Origin: Budorcas taxicolor
Taxonomy: Eukaryota > Chordata > Mammalia > Artiodactyla > Bovidae
Reading direction: 5' to 3'
Length of the DNA stretch: 64,000 nucleotides
Assembly: GCF_023091745.1 (NCBI RefSeq)
Contig: NC_068935.1
Location: forward strand, 6,147,744-6,211,743
Shown: in pieces, positions 32,141 through 43,205 of the stretch
How positions within the stretch are numbered: position 1 is the stretch's first letter
Layout of the letters: each line of letters starts with the position of its first letter
The notes under the pieces: model-generated
Databases searched by the model: none
What the model was told of the DNA's origin: nothing
Seen by the model: the letters and a program-made list of their open reading frames with translations, nothing else
Translations under genes and position numbers: made by a program

Positions 32141-32639
32141 CTTGTTGACAAATATATGTTGATTGTAATAGTTCCTATTTTGATTTATAATGATGTGATT
32201 GAGCCAGTTATAAAGATTTAAAATTCAAGGTCTGAAACCACAATTAGGTTTGCACCAACCTAATAATTGCATAAAATGCAGCCATACAACCAAATAGGTC
32301 CATTTATCACCTCTCCTCACCTTCTGTTATGCAATATTTGCCACATATGTTAAAACTACCCGCATTTTAATCCCACAAGAGAATTATTATGTTTGCTTTA
32401 AATGGCTGTATATATTTTAAAGAAATGAAGCAAGAAATGGTCTTTTCACTCAAATATTTACATATTTTGGATTCTCTTTTATTCTTAAAGATCTAAGATT
32501 CTCTCTGGTGTCATTTGTTTTCCTCCTAGAGAATTGTCTTTTTTTTTTTTTTTAATTTGAGATATGCTGGTGATTCATTTTCAGTTTTCTTTTGTCTGAA
32601 AACTTGAAATTTATTCTATGCCAGTTGCTTCCTCCAAAC

Positions 32640-32889
32640 ATTGACCTTCTTTCAAATCTGCATGCTTTTAATTTATCAGAGGGTAATTTTAAGGGTTTAC
32701 TCACTCATACTAGAAGTAGAATTCCCATTAACCCATTTTGGAAAACTATTTAAAATATGTCAAAGTATTTATGCAATAATGATAAATGAAAATAAGATGA
32801 TAAGCAGAATGTATTTCAGTTTTAGAAAAAAAAAACATAGCTATATATTTATAATGTATAAAAACGGAAAAGAAATGTATCTAAGTCCT
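32640..32889. other. Single-copy AT-rich sequence
   Basis: Nothing recognised. A 116-codon ORF from 32641 runs into the following SINE dimer and owes its length partly to it. Confidence 0.5.
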
Positions 32890-33190
32890 ATTAGGACTTC
32901 CCTTATAGATCAGTTGGTAAAGAATCTGTCTTCAATGCAAGAGATCCCAGTTCGATTCCTGGGTCAGGAAGATCTACTGGAGAAGGGATAGGCTACCCAC
33001 TCCAATATTCTTGGGCTTCCCTTGTGGCTCAGCGGGTAAAGAATCTGCCTGCACTGCAGGAAACTTCGGTTCTACCCCTGGATTGGAGAGATCCCCTGGA
33101 TAAGGGAAAGGCTACCCACTCCAGTATTCTGGCCTGGAGAATTCCATGGACTGTATAGTTCTTGGGGTTGCAAAGAGTTGGACACAACTG
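32890..33190 (+). mobile_element. Bov-tA dimer
   Basis: Partial left unit (32890-33013) ending 'gaagggataggctaccc' plus 'actccaatattctt', then a complete right unit from gggcttcccttgtggctcag. Same junction as at 18.9 kb, 45.1 kb and 55.5 kb. TSD unclear. Confidence 0.92.
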
Positions 33191-34795
33191 ATATTATTCC
33201 TAATAATAACTAGGAATTATTTCCTAGTAGTTGGATTATGGTTGATTTTTATTTTATTCTTTAGAACTTGCTAAAAGCTATATTTTTAAGAACAGCACAT
33301 TTAATTTTATGATTAGACAAATAATAAAATCGATTTTAAAAGATATCAGAAAGCAATGAATTAATAAATGATAAATGAATCATGTAGTTCATAAATCCTT
33401 TACTATTTCAAAGGAGGAAAAGATTATCTAGACCAAAAGATCACAGAAGCTTTTCATAGGAGAATTAAGATATGGAATGTTTCTAGAAGCAGATAGTTTA
33501 AATAAGTGTTGGGTGATATAGGTGAAGTGGAAGGAACATTCTAAATTTTTTCTTGGTATGGAATTTAAGGCCTTGAATTCAAGAAGGCATTTGCCAAGCC
33601 TCTCTATTTTTTAAAGATGCATATGAACTTGTTTCATTGTGTTTCATTCATAGGCTGATTCTGTTAGCAAGGATGGCAGAGTGATAGGTTACTCACTCAG
33701 GTTTCTGCTTTGTTTCTGGCTCAGTGGCTGGAACTGGGGAACTAGGCAAGAGAAGAATGAGGCAATTGATAACTTTATTTTTTACTGCTTTGCTTTCTTT
33801 CAGTCTCTTCCAAAATGTCATTTTCCATTTAGGAAAATATTCTCAAACCGAGATAATAATCTTGTAAACCTCTTTTATCAAACTTCATGGGAGAATTATT
33901 CCTTATTTCTCTTGACATCATTTTCTTTGCTTTCATCTTCTAACATGGAAAAAACTCTAAGTTTTTAAATTTAAAAATTGAAAATTTAACTTGGAGTTAG
34001 AAACAAAATGCTTAAAACTTATCATGTAGTATTTTGATAAGAAGTTCAAAGAGCTATTTTTGGGAAACATGACAATTATGCTTTCTAATTTTAACAAAAT
34101 TGCAAATGAATAGGAAGCCTCATATTGTGCAAATATTTATTTTTATTCTTTGAAACACAACTTTTAGATGAAAGAGGCAAGTTATAATAAAGATAAACGC
34201 CATATAAGATATTTAATCACAAATCTAACCTCCAGGATATGTCCCAGTGGGAACATTCACTAAAGCCACTCTTCTACCATCCTGTACAGGAATCACTGAA
34301 TTTCAGTTTGATGAGCCTGAAACCCTGTGAGATTGTGAGTCTTCAAAGGAAGAACCGATTATGTTGAGAATGCTAAACAGGGAAATGGGCTTGTATATTT
34401 TTGAAAGATAATCAGTAAGTATGTAGAAATTGAAAAGTTATTACTTAGGCATCAGATAAAAATTATTTTAATCAAAGTTCTTTATTTCTTGAACATTTTA
34501 TGCAATTGACATTTAATGCTTATAAATTTTGAAGTAATATAGCCATGCAATATTCTTACAAAATATATAGATTATAATAGACAAAATGCTATCTTGTGTT
34601 CATTTACGTGCCAGTATTCTTTATACTTATCATTGTAGTTAGTCAAGTTTTCTAATATATGAGCATCCAAGTCATTGTTGACAACCAGCAGTAATAAATA
34701 CTAGACCAAAATTGAATCCTTAAAGAATTGTATACCTTTCAATGAGGCACCAAAGAATACTTAGTCACTTATCATTTAAAATTCACTTAAGCATC
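33191..34795. other. Single-copy AT-rich sequence, no gene seen
   Basis: About 1.6 kb. A 95-codon ORF at 33681-33968 (+) has a hydrophobic, Phe/Ser-rich reading and no recognisable domain; such composition is typical of AT-rich non-coding DNA. Confidence 0.55.
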
Positions 34796-34799
34796 TAGA

Positions 34800-34992
34800 G
34801 TAGAAGTGCCCAGTAGAACGTTCTGTAACATTGGGAATGTTTGTAATGATAGCCACCAGTCACATGTGGCTCTCGAGCACTTAAAGTGATACTAGTGTGA
34901 ACTTTTATTTTTTAAAATTAATTTAAAAAGCAGCATGTAGCTCAATGTAGGTGAAGTGTAAATGTGGAGTCCTCATGTGTTTTTGAAGTGAA
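34800..34992. mobile_element. hAT-type nonautonomous DNA transposon fragment
   Basis: 'gccaccagtcacatgtggct', 'gagcacttaaagtgatacta' and 'aaaaagcagcatgtagctca' resemble the same old hAT-Charlie type as the element at 15.3 kb. Subfamily not assigned. Confidence 0.5.
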
Positions 34993-35425
34993 GTAGTAAA
35001 GTGATAATAACACTGAGTATTTTTTCCTTCCTTTGTTTTAATTCATTCTGAAAATGAGAACTTAGTTAAAAATAGAAAATTTAGAAAAGCTTTTGAATCC
35101 ACTCTAGCCATTCTTCAAATAAAGAAGAAGAAGTTGGCACCATTAAGTGTGCACAACAAATGTTTGTTCATTTGTGACAGGGTTTACATATTATCCTGAG
35201 TTGTAATTTTTTGAAATAGTTTGATCTGATGCTCTATTAAACTGGTTGAAGATGTTAAAAAAATCATGTGCTTAAACTTAAAAATTGATACTGAAGTTTA
35301 ATTGTAAAAATATATATATATTTAATTTTTGTTGAAGAAAAGAAGCCTGGATATGTAATCTTGTTGTTTAAAATTAGAGAAATCATTTCAACTGTCTGTG
35401 AATTTTAGTGGCCGATATCCATCTG
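34993..35425. other. Single-copy AT-rich sequence
   Basis: About 430 bases with a short (TA)n at 35311-35322; nothing else recognised. Confidence 0.5.
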
Positions 35426-35621
35426 AGCTTCCCTGGTGGCTTAGATGGTAAAGTGTCTGCCTGCAATGTGAGAGACCCGGGTTTGATCCCTGGATCGGGA
35501 AGATCCCCTGCAGAAGGAAATGGCAACCCACTCCAGTACTCTTGCTTGGAAAATTCCATGGACAGAGGAGCCTGGTAGGCTACAGTCTATGGGGTCACAA
35601 AGAGTTGGACATGACTGAGCG
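35426..35621 (+). mobile_element. Bov-tA SINE
   Basis: Full copy from gagcttccctggtggcttag to 'catgactgagcgactttta'. B box ggtttgatcc (35479-35488), one base off the intact form. TSD not clear. Confidence 0.93.
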
Positions 35622-35984
35622 ACTTTTATGTATTATCTAGTATTATCTATTATCCTTCTAATTTATAACATGAGAAAAATTTCTCAGATGAAAGGAGAAT
35701 GTAATGATTATACAAATTTGTTTCTCTTCAAACTTTATCATCAAACTCCTAAGCGTTTGCTGTGAATACCTTCCAGGAGCTGGGGTAAGAAATATTTGCT
35801 GCAGAGAGCTCTTCCCCTTTTCCTGTGGTCAAATATTTATGGGACAGTAGTGGTGGGAGGATGACGTGACAAGAGGGGAATTATACAAGTCAAAATACTG
35901 TAGAACTCTGTGTAGTTTCTGTTCTCATCTAGGTATTCTTTCTCTTTTCGGCTCTCTCTATTTCTGTCTCTATCTCAGTACTTG
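35622..35984. other. Single-copy sequence
   Basis: About 360 bases between two Bov-tA copies; no repeat or gene recognised. Confidence 0.5.
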
Positions 35985-36207
35985 AGCATGCATGTTTTCT
36001 AAGTCACTTCAGTCATGTCTCACTCTTTGTGATGCTGTGGACTGTAGGCCGCCAGGTTCCTCTGTCCATGAGATTCTCCAGGCAAGAATACTGCAGTGGG
36101 TTGCCATGCCCTCCTCCAGGGGATCTTCCCAACCCAGGGCTTGAACCTGTGTCTCCTTTGGCTCTTGAATTGCAGGCAGATTCTTTACCGCTGAACCACT
36201 GGGGACT
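35985..36207 (-). mobile_element. Bov-tA SINE
   Basis: Antisense copy of the longer-head type ('ctcctttggctcttgaattg' in the head). Together with the sense copy 360 bases upstream it forms an inverted pair. Confidence 0.9.
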
Positions 36208-37549
36208 GACCCTCAACTTACTGCACTATTGTCCATGGATCTAACATATTTCATTTCAGTCACTGTTAGGGGAACGATAAATTTCCTCAGATCCAAAGTA
36301 GGGCTTTTTGAAATATCGTTCAATACTCTACCTTTAAATTTCTATTGGTTAACTTTGCCTTCATCGTGGCCTTTCTATCCGCTCCCTGATTGAGATCAAG
36401 CTAAGGAGCAGTGGTGAAAAGCTCGGGAAAAACTGGAAGAGGAAGAGCTGTCATTGGCAGGCTCCATGTTAACTGCAGGGTTGCTATAATGTAAGAGTCA
36501 TTAATATGCTGGATCTTATGTACTTGGTCTTTAAAAGTACCTTACAGCATACTGCAGTTAACTGTTTATTCCTTCCATTTCCTCCCACCCCCTCCACCCC
36601 CCCACTGTGGGTGTCTTGCCATTGCTGGGAAATCAGCAGAGTACATTCTGCTGCTCCCCACTGAAGACAGAAATAAGTGCTTAGTCTCTTTTTTTGACAC
36701 TTTCCACCTTCAATACCCACTGTGCTATGGCTCAGTAGAGTACTTTATAGGTGGTTAAATTAAAATTTCTTTTTCTATCAATAAAATGTAAAATTTGCCC
36801 TAATGGCCTCAATCTATATTTTATTCTGTACAGATAATAAGATAATTTTCCTAATGAAAGTAGCTAATATATGCTTTACATATGGAGTTTTAAATTGTGA
36901 TGATAATGTCTTTTTGGTGACTGTAGTCTCCACTTTTGTGATGTAAGGTTTTGTAAAGATGGCTAGTGATTTTACTGATTATTCTCAAATGGCTTAATAA
37001 ACACATTCTTAATGGTGCTATAAATAAATTTTAAAAATTATTTTGTTCAATAAAGTGCCTATGTGGTAAGAGTTTTAAGCCCTGAAAAATTTACTCAAAT
37101 CCATTGCAGGCAATAACTGGTTTTATTTATTTTAGGAAAAGCTTAATAGCTCTTTTAAAATCTGAAAGTGATTTAACAATTAGAACTTTCATTAACTGTA
37201 CCTGATCCTTATGTACACACTTTAAAAAAAAAAAGACTTTTTGAAGGAAAACTGCATTTCCCAAGCTCTGTTAATGCTTTGCCTCTATCTGGTTCCAGAA
37301 GCTTTCACCTGCACGAGAACCACAGGAATTAAGGGAGAATGGGGAGGATTCACTTACAAGAATTTGAAAGAAATACTCAAAACAATGGGTTCAATTACAC
37401 TGTGTTTATGATTCTTTTCTTGTGAAAGGAGAAACATCAAATGTATTTTAATATGTCTGGACAAGAGAAGTAGCTTCTTAGAATTAGATTAAAAACAAGA
37501 CAGTGAAGGATCATTTCTGACTTGAGTAGAAGATTCAGTGCTCTTTGAG
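36208..37549. other. Single-copy sequence, no gene seen
   Basis: About 1.3 kb. A C-rich stretch at 36583-36605 is the only compositional feature. No repeat family recognised. Confidence 0.55.
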
Positions 37550-37559
37550 AGATTGCAGA

Positions 37560-38610
37560 ATTCAGTTCAGTTCAGTTCAGTCGCTCAGTCGTGTCCAACT
37601 CTTTGCAACCCCATGAACTGCAGCATGCCAGGCCTCCCTGTCCATCACTAACTCCTGGAGTTTACCCAAATTCATTTCCTTAGAGTTGGAGATGCCATCC
37701 AACCATCTCATCCCCTGCTGTCTCCTTCTCCTACCCTCGATCTTTCCCAGCATCAGGATCTTTTCAAATGAGTCAGCTCTTTGCATCAGGTGGCCAAAGT
37801 ATTGGCGTTGCAGCTTCAGCATCAGTCTTTCCAATGAACATTCAGCACTGATTTCCATTAGGATAGATGGGTTGGATCTCCTAGCAGTCCAAGGGACTCT
37901 CAAGAGTCTTCTTCAACACCACAGTTCAAAAGCGTCAATTCTTTGGCGCTCAGCTTTCTTTATAGTCCAACTCTCACATCCATACATGAGTATTGAAAAA
38001 ACCACAGCTTTGACAAGGTGGACCTTTGCTGGCAAAGTAATATCTCTGCTTTTGAATATGCTATCTAGGTTGCTCATAACTTTCCTTCCAAGGAGTAAGC
38101 GTCTTTTAATTTCATGGCTGCAATCACCATCTGCAGTGATTTTGAAGCCCCCCCACCCCCAAAATAAAATCTGACACTGTTTCCACTGTTTCCCCATCTA
38201 TTTGGCATGAAGTGATGGGACCGGATGCCATGATCATAGTTTTCTGAATGTTGAACTTTAAGCCAACTTTTTCACTCTCCTCTTTCACCTTCATCAAGAG
38301 GCTCTTTAGTTCATCTTCACTTTCTGCCATAAGGGTGGTGTCATCTGCATATCTGAGGTTATTGATGTTTCTCTCGGCAATCTTGATTCCAGCTTGTGCT
38401 TCATCCAGCCCAGCGTTTCTTATGATATACTCTGCATATAAGTTAAATAAGCAGGGTGACAATATACAGCCTTGACGTCCTCCTTTTCCTATTTGGAACC
38501 AGTCTGTTGTTCCATGTCCAGCTCTAACTGTTGCTTCCTGACCTGCATACAGATTTCTCAAGAGGCAGGTTAGGTGGTCTGGTATTCCCATCTCTTTCAG
38601 AATTTTCCAC
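37560..38610 (-). mobile_element. BovB LINE, 5'-truncated
   Basis: About 1.05 kb of BovB 3' part in antisense, from the 'ttcagttcagttcagttcag' tail to the reverse transcriptase palm. TSD agattgcaga at 37550-37559 and 38611-38620, 10 of 10 identical. One of the better preserved copies in the window. Confidence 0.96.
38124..38591 (-). pseudogene. BovB reverse-transcriptase palm remnant with YADD
   Basis: A 155-codon frame, the longest coding remnant in the window apart from SINE-extended ORFs. It reads MGIPDHLTCLLRNLYAGQEA, then GGRQGCILSPCLFNLYAEYI (conserved RT block with the LSP motif), then INNLRYADDTTLMAESEDEL (the catalytic YADD), then KVGLKFNIQKT and ETVSDFILG. The frame is lost at a C-rich expansion at 38148-38160, where G-run slippage on the coding strand shifts it. 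The later protein continues in two other minus-strand frames, 37913-38197 and 37577-37903 (RVPWTARRSNPSILMEISAE, RMRWLDGI-type). Finger region and endonuclease absent through 5' truncation. Confidence 0.9.
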
Positions 38611-38620
38611 AGATTGCAGA

Positions 38621-39726
38621 GGGTACTTATAAAAAAAAAAATCCTACCTTTCTTGTCTATGGCTCTGTAAGTGTCAGGCTGTTTCAGTTGTCATCCTATA
38701 TTCAGTCAAGAATATGAAGCATCTGCAAGCAAGAAGTAGCTTTCTATTAAAAGAAACTAGTCCTCCCTAAGACCCATATATGTATACTGACTCTGTGAAA
38801 CGTAATTGTTTCAAGCAGTTAAATCTTGAGATGGTATTCTGCTTATCCTAGCTCCTTAGATAACTAATGCAATTAAAAATATTTTAAAATTATAGAAGCA
38901 ATCTATGTTCTCCATAAAATAACACAGATTGATACATAGGAATTTATGTTACATAGGAATTATTAAGTCAATTAAAAAATTGGCACCTGGTTGATTGCTT
39001 AGATAAAAATATTGTATCAATATGAAATTTCCTGAAGTTGACAGTTCCACTGTGGAAATGTAAGAGAATATTATTATTTAGAAGAAATGCTCACTGAACT
39101 ATTTGGGGGGTAAAGGGCTTTATGCAAATTACTTACTCTTGAATAGTTCAGAAAAATGTTATTTATGTGGATATATATTTTTATGTGTCTGTATGAATAC
39201 ATGTAGATGTATATGGAAGAGAAATAGCAAACAGTAAAGCAAATAGAGTGAAAGGCTAATGTGTGAATCTATGTAAAGGATGTGTGGGTGTTCATGGTAC
39301 TGTTGTTATTCTTACAGCTTTAAGATTGAAATTATTTCCCAAATAGTTTAAAAAAATGTGAAAGCTTTCTCTTTCCCAGTTTTTTTCTATGCATACCTCT
39401 CACATAGAGATGTTTTAAAATATATAGAGGATAGTACTAAATATTTAATTTTGTGGTTTGATTTTCTTCTTTTTCATTTATCAATATATTTTGAATTGTG
39501 TAGTGTTTTGGTCACCTGATTTCCAAGTACATGTCTATCTCATTTTAGCCAAATTCCCTTAGAGGACTTAGTTGCTCTGTCCTTCTCCATGACCTATTGA
39601 ATTTTATACATGCGTTTTAAAGAATTTCATCAACCTTTATATGAATGAAAAATGGAGATTTTGAGAAAATCATAATATTTCTGGGGTCCTTCTATAAGGG
39701 AAAACCATGCTATGAAGTCCAACTCA
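38621..39726. other. Single-copy AT-rich sequence, no gene seen
   Basis: About 1.1 kb, A run at 38630-38641. No recognised repeat and no ORF over 60 codons. Confidence 0.55.
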
Positions 39727-40001
39727 CTGCTGCTGCTGCTAAGTCGCTTTAGTCGTGTCCGACTCTGTGCGACCCCATAGACAGCAGCCCACCAGGCTCC
39801 CCCTTCCCTGGGATTCTCCAGGCAAGAACACTGGAGTGGGTTGCCGTTTCCTTCTCCAATGCATGAAAGTGAAAAGTGAAAGTGAAGCCGCTCAGTCCTG
39901 TTCGATTCCTAGTGACCCCATGGACTGCAGCCGACCAGACTCCTCTGTCCATGGGATCTTCCAGGCAAGAGTACTGGAGTGGGGTGCCATTGCCTTTTCC
40001 G
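39727..40001 (-). mobile_element. Bov-A2 SINE
   Basis: Two-unit copy in antisense, with (ctg)n at its left end (39728-39740). TSD not identified. Confidence 0.94.
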
Positions 40002-40232
40002 TTATTTACTTATGAAAAAGGTAAGTCATTCATATGTTTCAGATTTCAAACTGTGCCAAAGGACATATAGTGAAAAACACTCTTTCTACCCTCTTCCCTT
40101 GCTACCCTCTTTTCAGAAGCAGTCAGTGTTATTTCTTCCTTCTGTATTCTTGCAGAGATATTGTATGCTTTTACCGTATGTTTATATGTGTACATGTGCA
40201 TGTACAGTTGTTAATGCATCTTCACTTATGCA

Positions 40233-40462
40233 GGAACCGAAACAGGAACGTCGCTCAGTCGTGTCCGACTCTTTGAGGCCCCATGGACTGTAGCCTACCA
40301 GGCTCCTCTGTCCATGGGATTTTCCAGGCAATAGTACTGGAGTGGATTGCCATTTCCTTCTCCAGCGGATCTTCCTGACCCAGGGATCGAACCTGGGTCT
40401 CCCGCATTGTAGACAGACACTTTATCGTCTGAGCCACCATAATGGCTTTCACAAATCTGCAT
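40233..40462 (-). mobile_element. Bov-tA SINE with non-standard 5' extension
   Basis: Antisense copy with an intact B box (ggttcgatcc on the minus strand). Perfect 14-base direct repeats, tcttcacttatgca, at 40219-40232 and 40463-40476. Between the SINE head ('tggtggctcagacgataaag' in sense) and the right repeat there are about 25 bases that are not Bov-tA ('ataatggctttcacaaatct' and following), in place of the usual gggcttcc start. Confidence 0.9.
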
Positions 40463-40524
40463 TCTTCACTTATGCATATTATGATATATTCACATATATG
40501 CATATTGTATTCAAATTCATCATA

Positions 40525-41620
40525 TATTTATTGAGCCGCTTCTATGCACTAGACACTATCTTAGGTGTTTGTGATACATCAGTAAACAAAACAATATCCT
40601 TACTCTCATGTAGCTATTATCCTAATGGAAGTAGACATACAATAAACTTGAGCAAAATAAATACATTATGTAATATGTCAGAAGGTGAAAAATGGTATTA
40701 AACAAAGAAGATAGAATAAGGGAGGTTGGGAGTGCCAGGTCATGGAGAAGGGGTGGATTGAGCTAGAATTTTAAATATGATGGTCAAGATAGGCCTCCTT
40801 GAGAAAGTAACATTTAAGCAGAGAGTTGAAAAAGATTTGGCTTCCCTGGTGGCTCAGGGGTAAAATTTCTGCCTGCAATGCAGGAGATGTTGATTTGATC
40901 CTAGGGTTTGGAAGATCCCCTGGAGAAGGAAATGGCTACTCAGTCCAGTGTTCTTGCCTAGGGTATCCCATGGACAGAGGAGCCTGGTGGGCTGCAGTCC
41001 ATGGGGTCACTAAAGAGTCAGACATGACTGAGCACACATGCAAGGCTAGCAGAAAGAGATTAGGAAGATTGTGTTGCAGATATCTGGATACCAAGAAGAG
41101 GGATAGTCAATATAAAAGCCTTAAAGTGGGAATACCGAGCCCAGTATCTTCAAGAAACAGCAAAGGATTCAGGGTGATGGGATCAGAGTGAACAGAAGAG
41201 AAAATAGTTCCATGGGAGTTCTGAGAAGAAATGTAGAGCCAGTTCAAGTGAATGGAGAGACACTGACAATTTCTGAGCAGAGAAATGGTATCATCTGGCT
41301 TACATTTTAAGAAGATAGTTCTCTGACTGTTGTGTTGAGAATACACAGCAAGGGGGCTTGGGTGAAAGCAAGAAGACAGGTTAAGTGGTTTTTGCAAGAA
41401 TTCAGGCAAATGATAATGGTGGTTTGGACTAAGGTGGTAGTAGCGGTCAGGTTATGCATATATTCTGAAGGTGGAACCCACAGGGTTTCCTGACAGGTTG
41501 TATGTGGGATATAAGAGAGAGAAGGAGTCAAGAATAACTCCTATAGTTCGATGTGAGCAACTGTATATATATTTGCCAATGGGGCAGAGACAGATTTTGA
41601 GGAGCCTGAAGTTTCTTTAC
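40525..41620 (-). mobile_element. L2 LINE, split by Bov-tA
   Basis: About 0.9 kb of antisense L2 3' part. In plus-strand order: 'tttattgagccgcttctatg', 'gtaaacaaaacaatatcc', 'ggtcaagataggcctccttg', 'ggtatcatctggcttacatt', 'tgtgttgagaatacacagc', 'ggtggtttggactaaggtgg' and 'aaggagtcaagaataactcc'. The 100- and 74-codon antisense ORFs here do not follow a recognisable L2 protein block. Confidence 0.75.
40838..41051 (+). mobile_element. Bov-tA SINE in L2
   Basis: Full copy. TSD gaaaaagatt (40828-40837) and gaaagagatt (41052-41061), 9 of 10 identical. B box decayed ('gatttgatcc'). Confidence 0.93.
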
Positions 41621-42486
41621 AATTTTGGGGGCTTGCTTCAGGAAAATGAATATAAAACTACCCACAAAATATTAGATATTAGGTAAAATGGGGGTATTTA
41701 TTAATAATGAAAGAATAAATGACACATTTTACAAATATTAAAAAAATGTCAACTACATTAACATCACAAAGTCCAGAAAAATAATAGTTTTAAAATTAAT
41801 TACTCTCTATCTACTATTGTTTGCTTAGTTTCCAAAAATTTTTATCTTTGTTCTCCAAATATTCCTTTTTAAAGCAACTTGTTCTTGCTTCGTGCTTAAG
41901 ATATGCCTTATCTTTTTGAGTAATATCTTTGATTGTTTTAAGTTTTCTTCTTCTTATGAAGTCTTCATTTTCTGTTTCTTGTTTTTTTTTTTCTCCCTTT
42001 TTAAAAAATTAGTTCTGTTTGTTTTTAATTATTTTTTTAAATCCTTGTCTCTAACTTGTGTTTGTGTGTTGGATCCTTTCCCCATGATTTGGTAATCTTT
42101 GGTTGTCTGCTTTTGGTTGAGAGTGCTGATTGTAACTGAGTCTGGGGTGTAGCTGATTTACTCTGAGTGCAGATGGACTGTTTAAATGCAGAACCCCTAG
42201 TCATCTGCATATTTAGGTTTTTATTTTTGTGCTCATCAGGTTCTCCAGAGAAGATTTTTCCAATCTCTTGCCTGGAGGATGGAATTCTGCAGCCTTAGTG
42301 AGGGAAGCATTTGATTATGCACATGGTTTCTCAATCCCCCTGCTTTAAGCAGTGTCCAGGGCCAGTGTGCCTGGAGTTTTCCAGTTCAATGACTCTATTT
42401 TTTATGCAGAGCTGGAGAATAAACATGCAGACTTCTGTGGAGGAAAGTGAAAGACAGTTATCTACCTCTGTAGAATGAGAAAAAGG
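41621..42486. other. Single-copy AT-rich sequence, no gene seen
   Basis: About 870 bases. T-rich stretch near 41980-42040. Possibly an old repeat, but I cannot assign it. Confidence 0.45.
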
Positions 42487-42558
42487 GTCTTTTTTTTCTA
42501 ATTTAAATTTATTTATTTTAATTGGGAGCTAATTACTTTACAATATTGTATTGGTTTT
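42487..42558 (-). mobile_element. Ruminant L1 3'-end, very short
   Basis: T run, then 'tttattttaattgggagct', 'aattactttacaatattg' and 'tattggtttt': the terminal 70 or so bases of the ruminant L1 in antisense, cut before 'gccatacatc'. No clear TSD. Confidence 0.82.
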
Positions 42559-42922
42559 AAATTAAGTTGTGTTTCAGATATTTTCACCCAAACCTCCTGA
42601 TTTTAACTCTCTCTTAACATTCTGTTCCAAAAGTACCTAGTGCCACCAATTTTTGAAATTTATGATGATACTGGATTATAAATTGGGTTATTTCTCAGCA
42701 TTCTCCACTGCTGGCTGAGTTCCCTACTGTCTCAGGCTAAGTCACCTCACGCTAATCCACCTGGGTTCCACTTCAAAAATTACATTGCTCTTTATTTCTT
42801 CTAATGTTCTTCCAAGATTTTGGGTTTATGTCTTAAAAAAAAAATCCTTGCATTTTTAGTGAGGTTTGGAGGGATTAAAATTCGATTCTGAGTACAGTTT
42901 AGCCATCTAACACAGACTTTCT
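42559..42922. other. Single-copy sequence
   Basis: About 360 bases, nothing recognised. Confidence 0.5.
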
Positions 42923-42940
42923 TGGGATCCAACAATTAAA

Positions 42941-43205
42941 AAAATATTCATTTATTTTTATTTTTAGTTATTTTTGGCTGCATTGGTCTTTATTGCTGTT
43001 TGGGCTTATCTGTAGTTGAGCTTGGCAAGCAGTGTGCAGGCTTCTCACTGCGGTGGCTTCTCTTGCTGCAGAGCATGGGCTCAGTAGTGTGGCACATGGG
43101 CTTAGGTGCTCTGCTGCAGGTGGGATCTTCCTGGTCGAGGGATTGAACTGGTGTTCCCTGCATTGCAAGCTAGATTCTTAAGCACTGGGCCATCAGGGTA
43201 GCCCC
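42941..43205 (-). mobile_element. CHR-type tRNA-Glu SINE, long form
   Basis: In plus-strand order: AT-rich tail, 'tttttggctgcattggtc', 'gcttctcactgcggtggctt', 'ctcttgctgcagagcatggg', 'gggatcttcctggtcgagg', 'gccatcagggtagccc', which is the antisense of the cetartiodactyl CHR SINE. TSD tgggatccaacaattaaa (42923-42940) and tgggatccaactattaaa (43206-43223), 17 of 18 identical. Confidence 0.9.

Larger units (their letters stand above)
30849..32263 (+). mobile_element. Mariner (Tc1/mariner) DNA transposon, Hsmar1-like
   Basis: Both terminal inverted repeats are present: left 'ttatgttggtgcaaaagtaa' (from 30849) and right '...gtttgcaccaacctaa' (to 32263), flanked by TA at 30847-30848 and 32264-32265, the signature of mariner cut-and-paste insertion. 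The body holds a transposase remnant on the plus strand. A Bov-tA sits at 31000-31208 and part of the transposase N-terminal region is missing there. Inserted in the old L1. Confidence 0.93.
24583..32630 (-). mobile_element. Old L1 (L1M type), long, carrying several later insertions
   Basis: Read on the minus strand this is one L1 from about 32.6 kb (ORF2 5' region) to its 3' end at 24.6 kb. Landmarks on the plus strand run in order: 3' end 'attgagacatcacttac'; 'gggttgtttcaagttttggg'; C-terminal ORF2 region 25,600-25,800; 'aatagtgtcatctggtaac' at 27,300; 'cctgttaatgtggtgtaat' at 29,080; 'ttgatcttttcatataacca' at 29,590; 'tctagaaattacaatatac' at 30,790; 'aagattctctctggtgtcat' at 32,495. Frames are destroyed by substitutions and indels. 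Insertions: younger L1 (25,850-26,700), BovB pieces (27,421-27,556 and 27,692-29,007) and a mariner (30,849-32,263). Confidence 0.82.

Noticed and set aside
37560..37590. Tandem ttcag units as a CRISPR-like or telomere-like array (also at 27692 and 62046)
   Set aside because: This is the normal short tandem tail of BovB in antisense; units are 5 bases without spacers.
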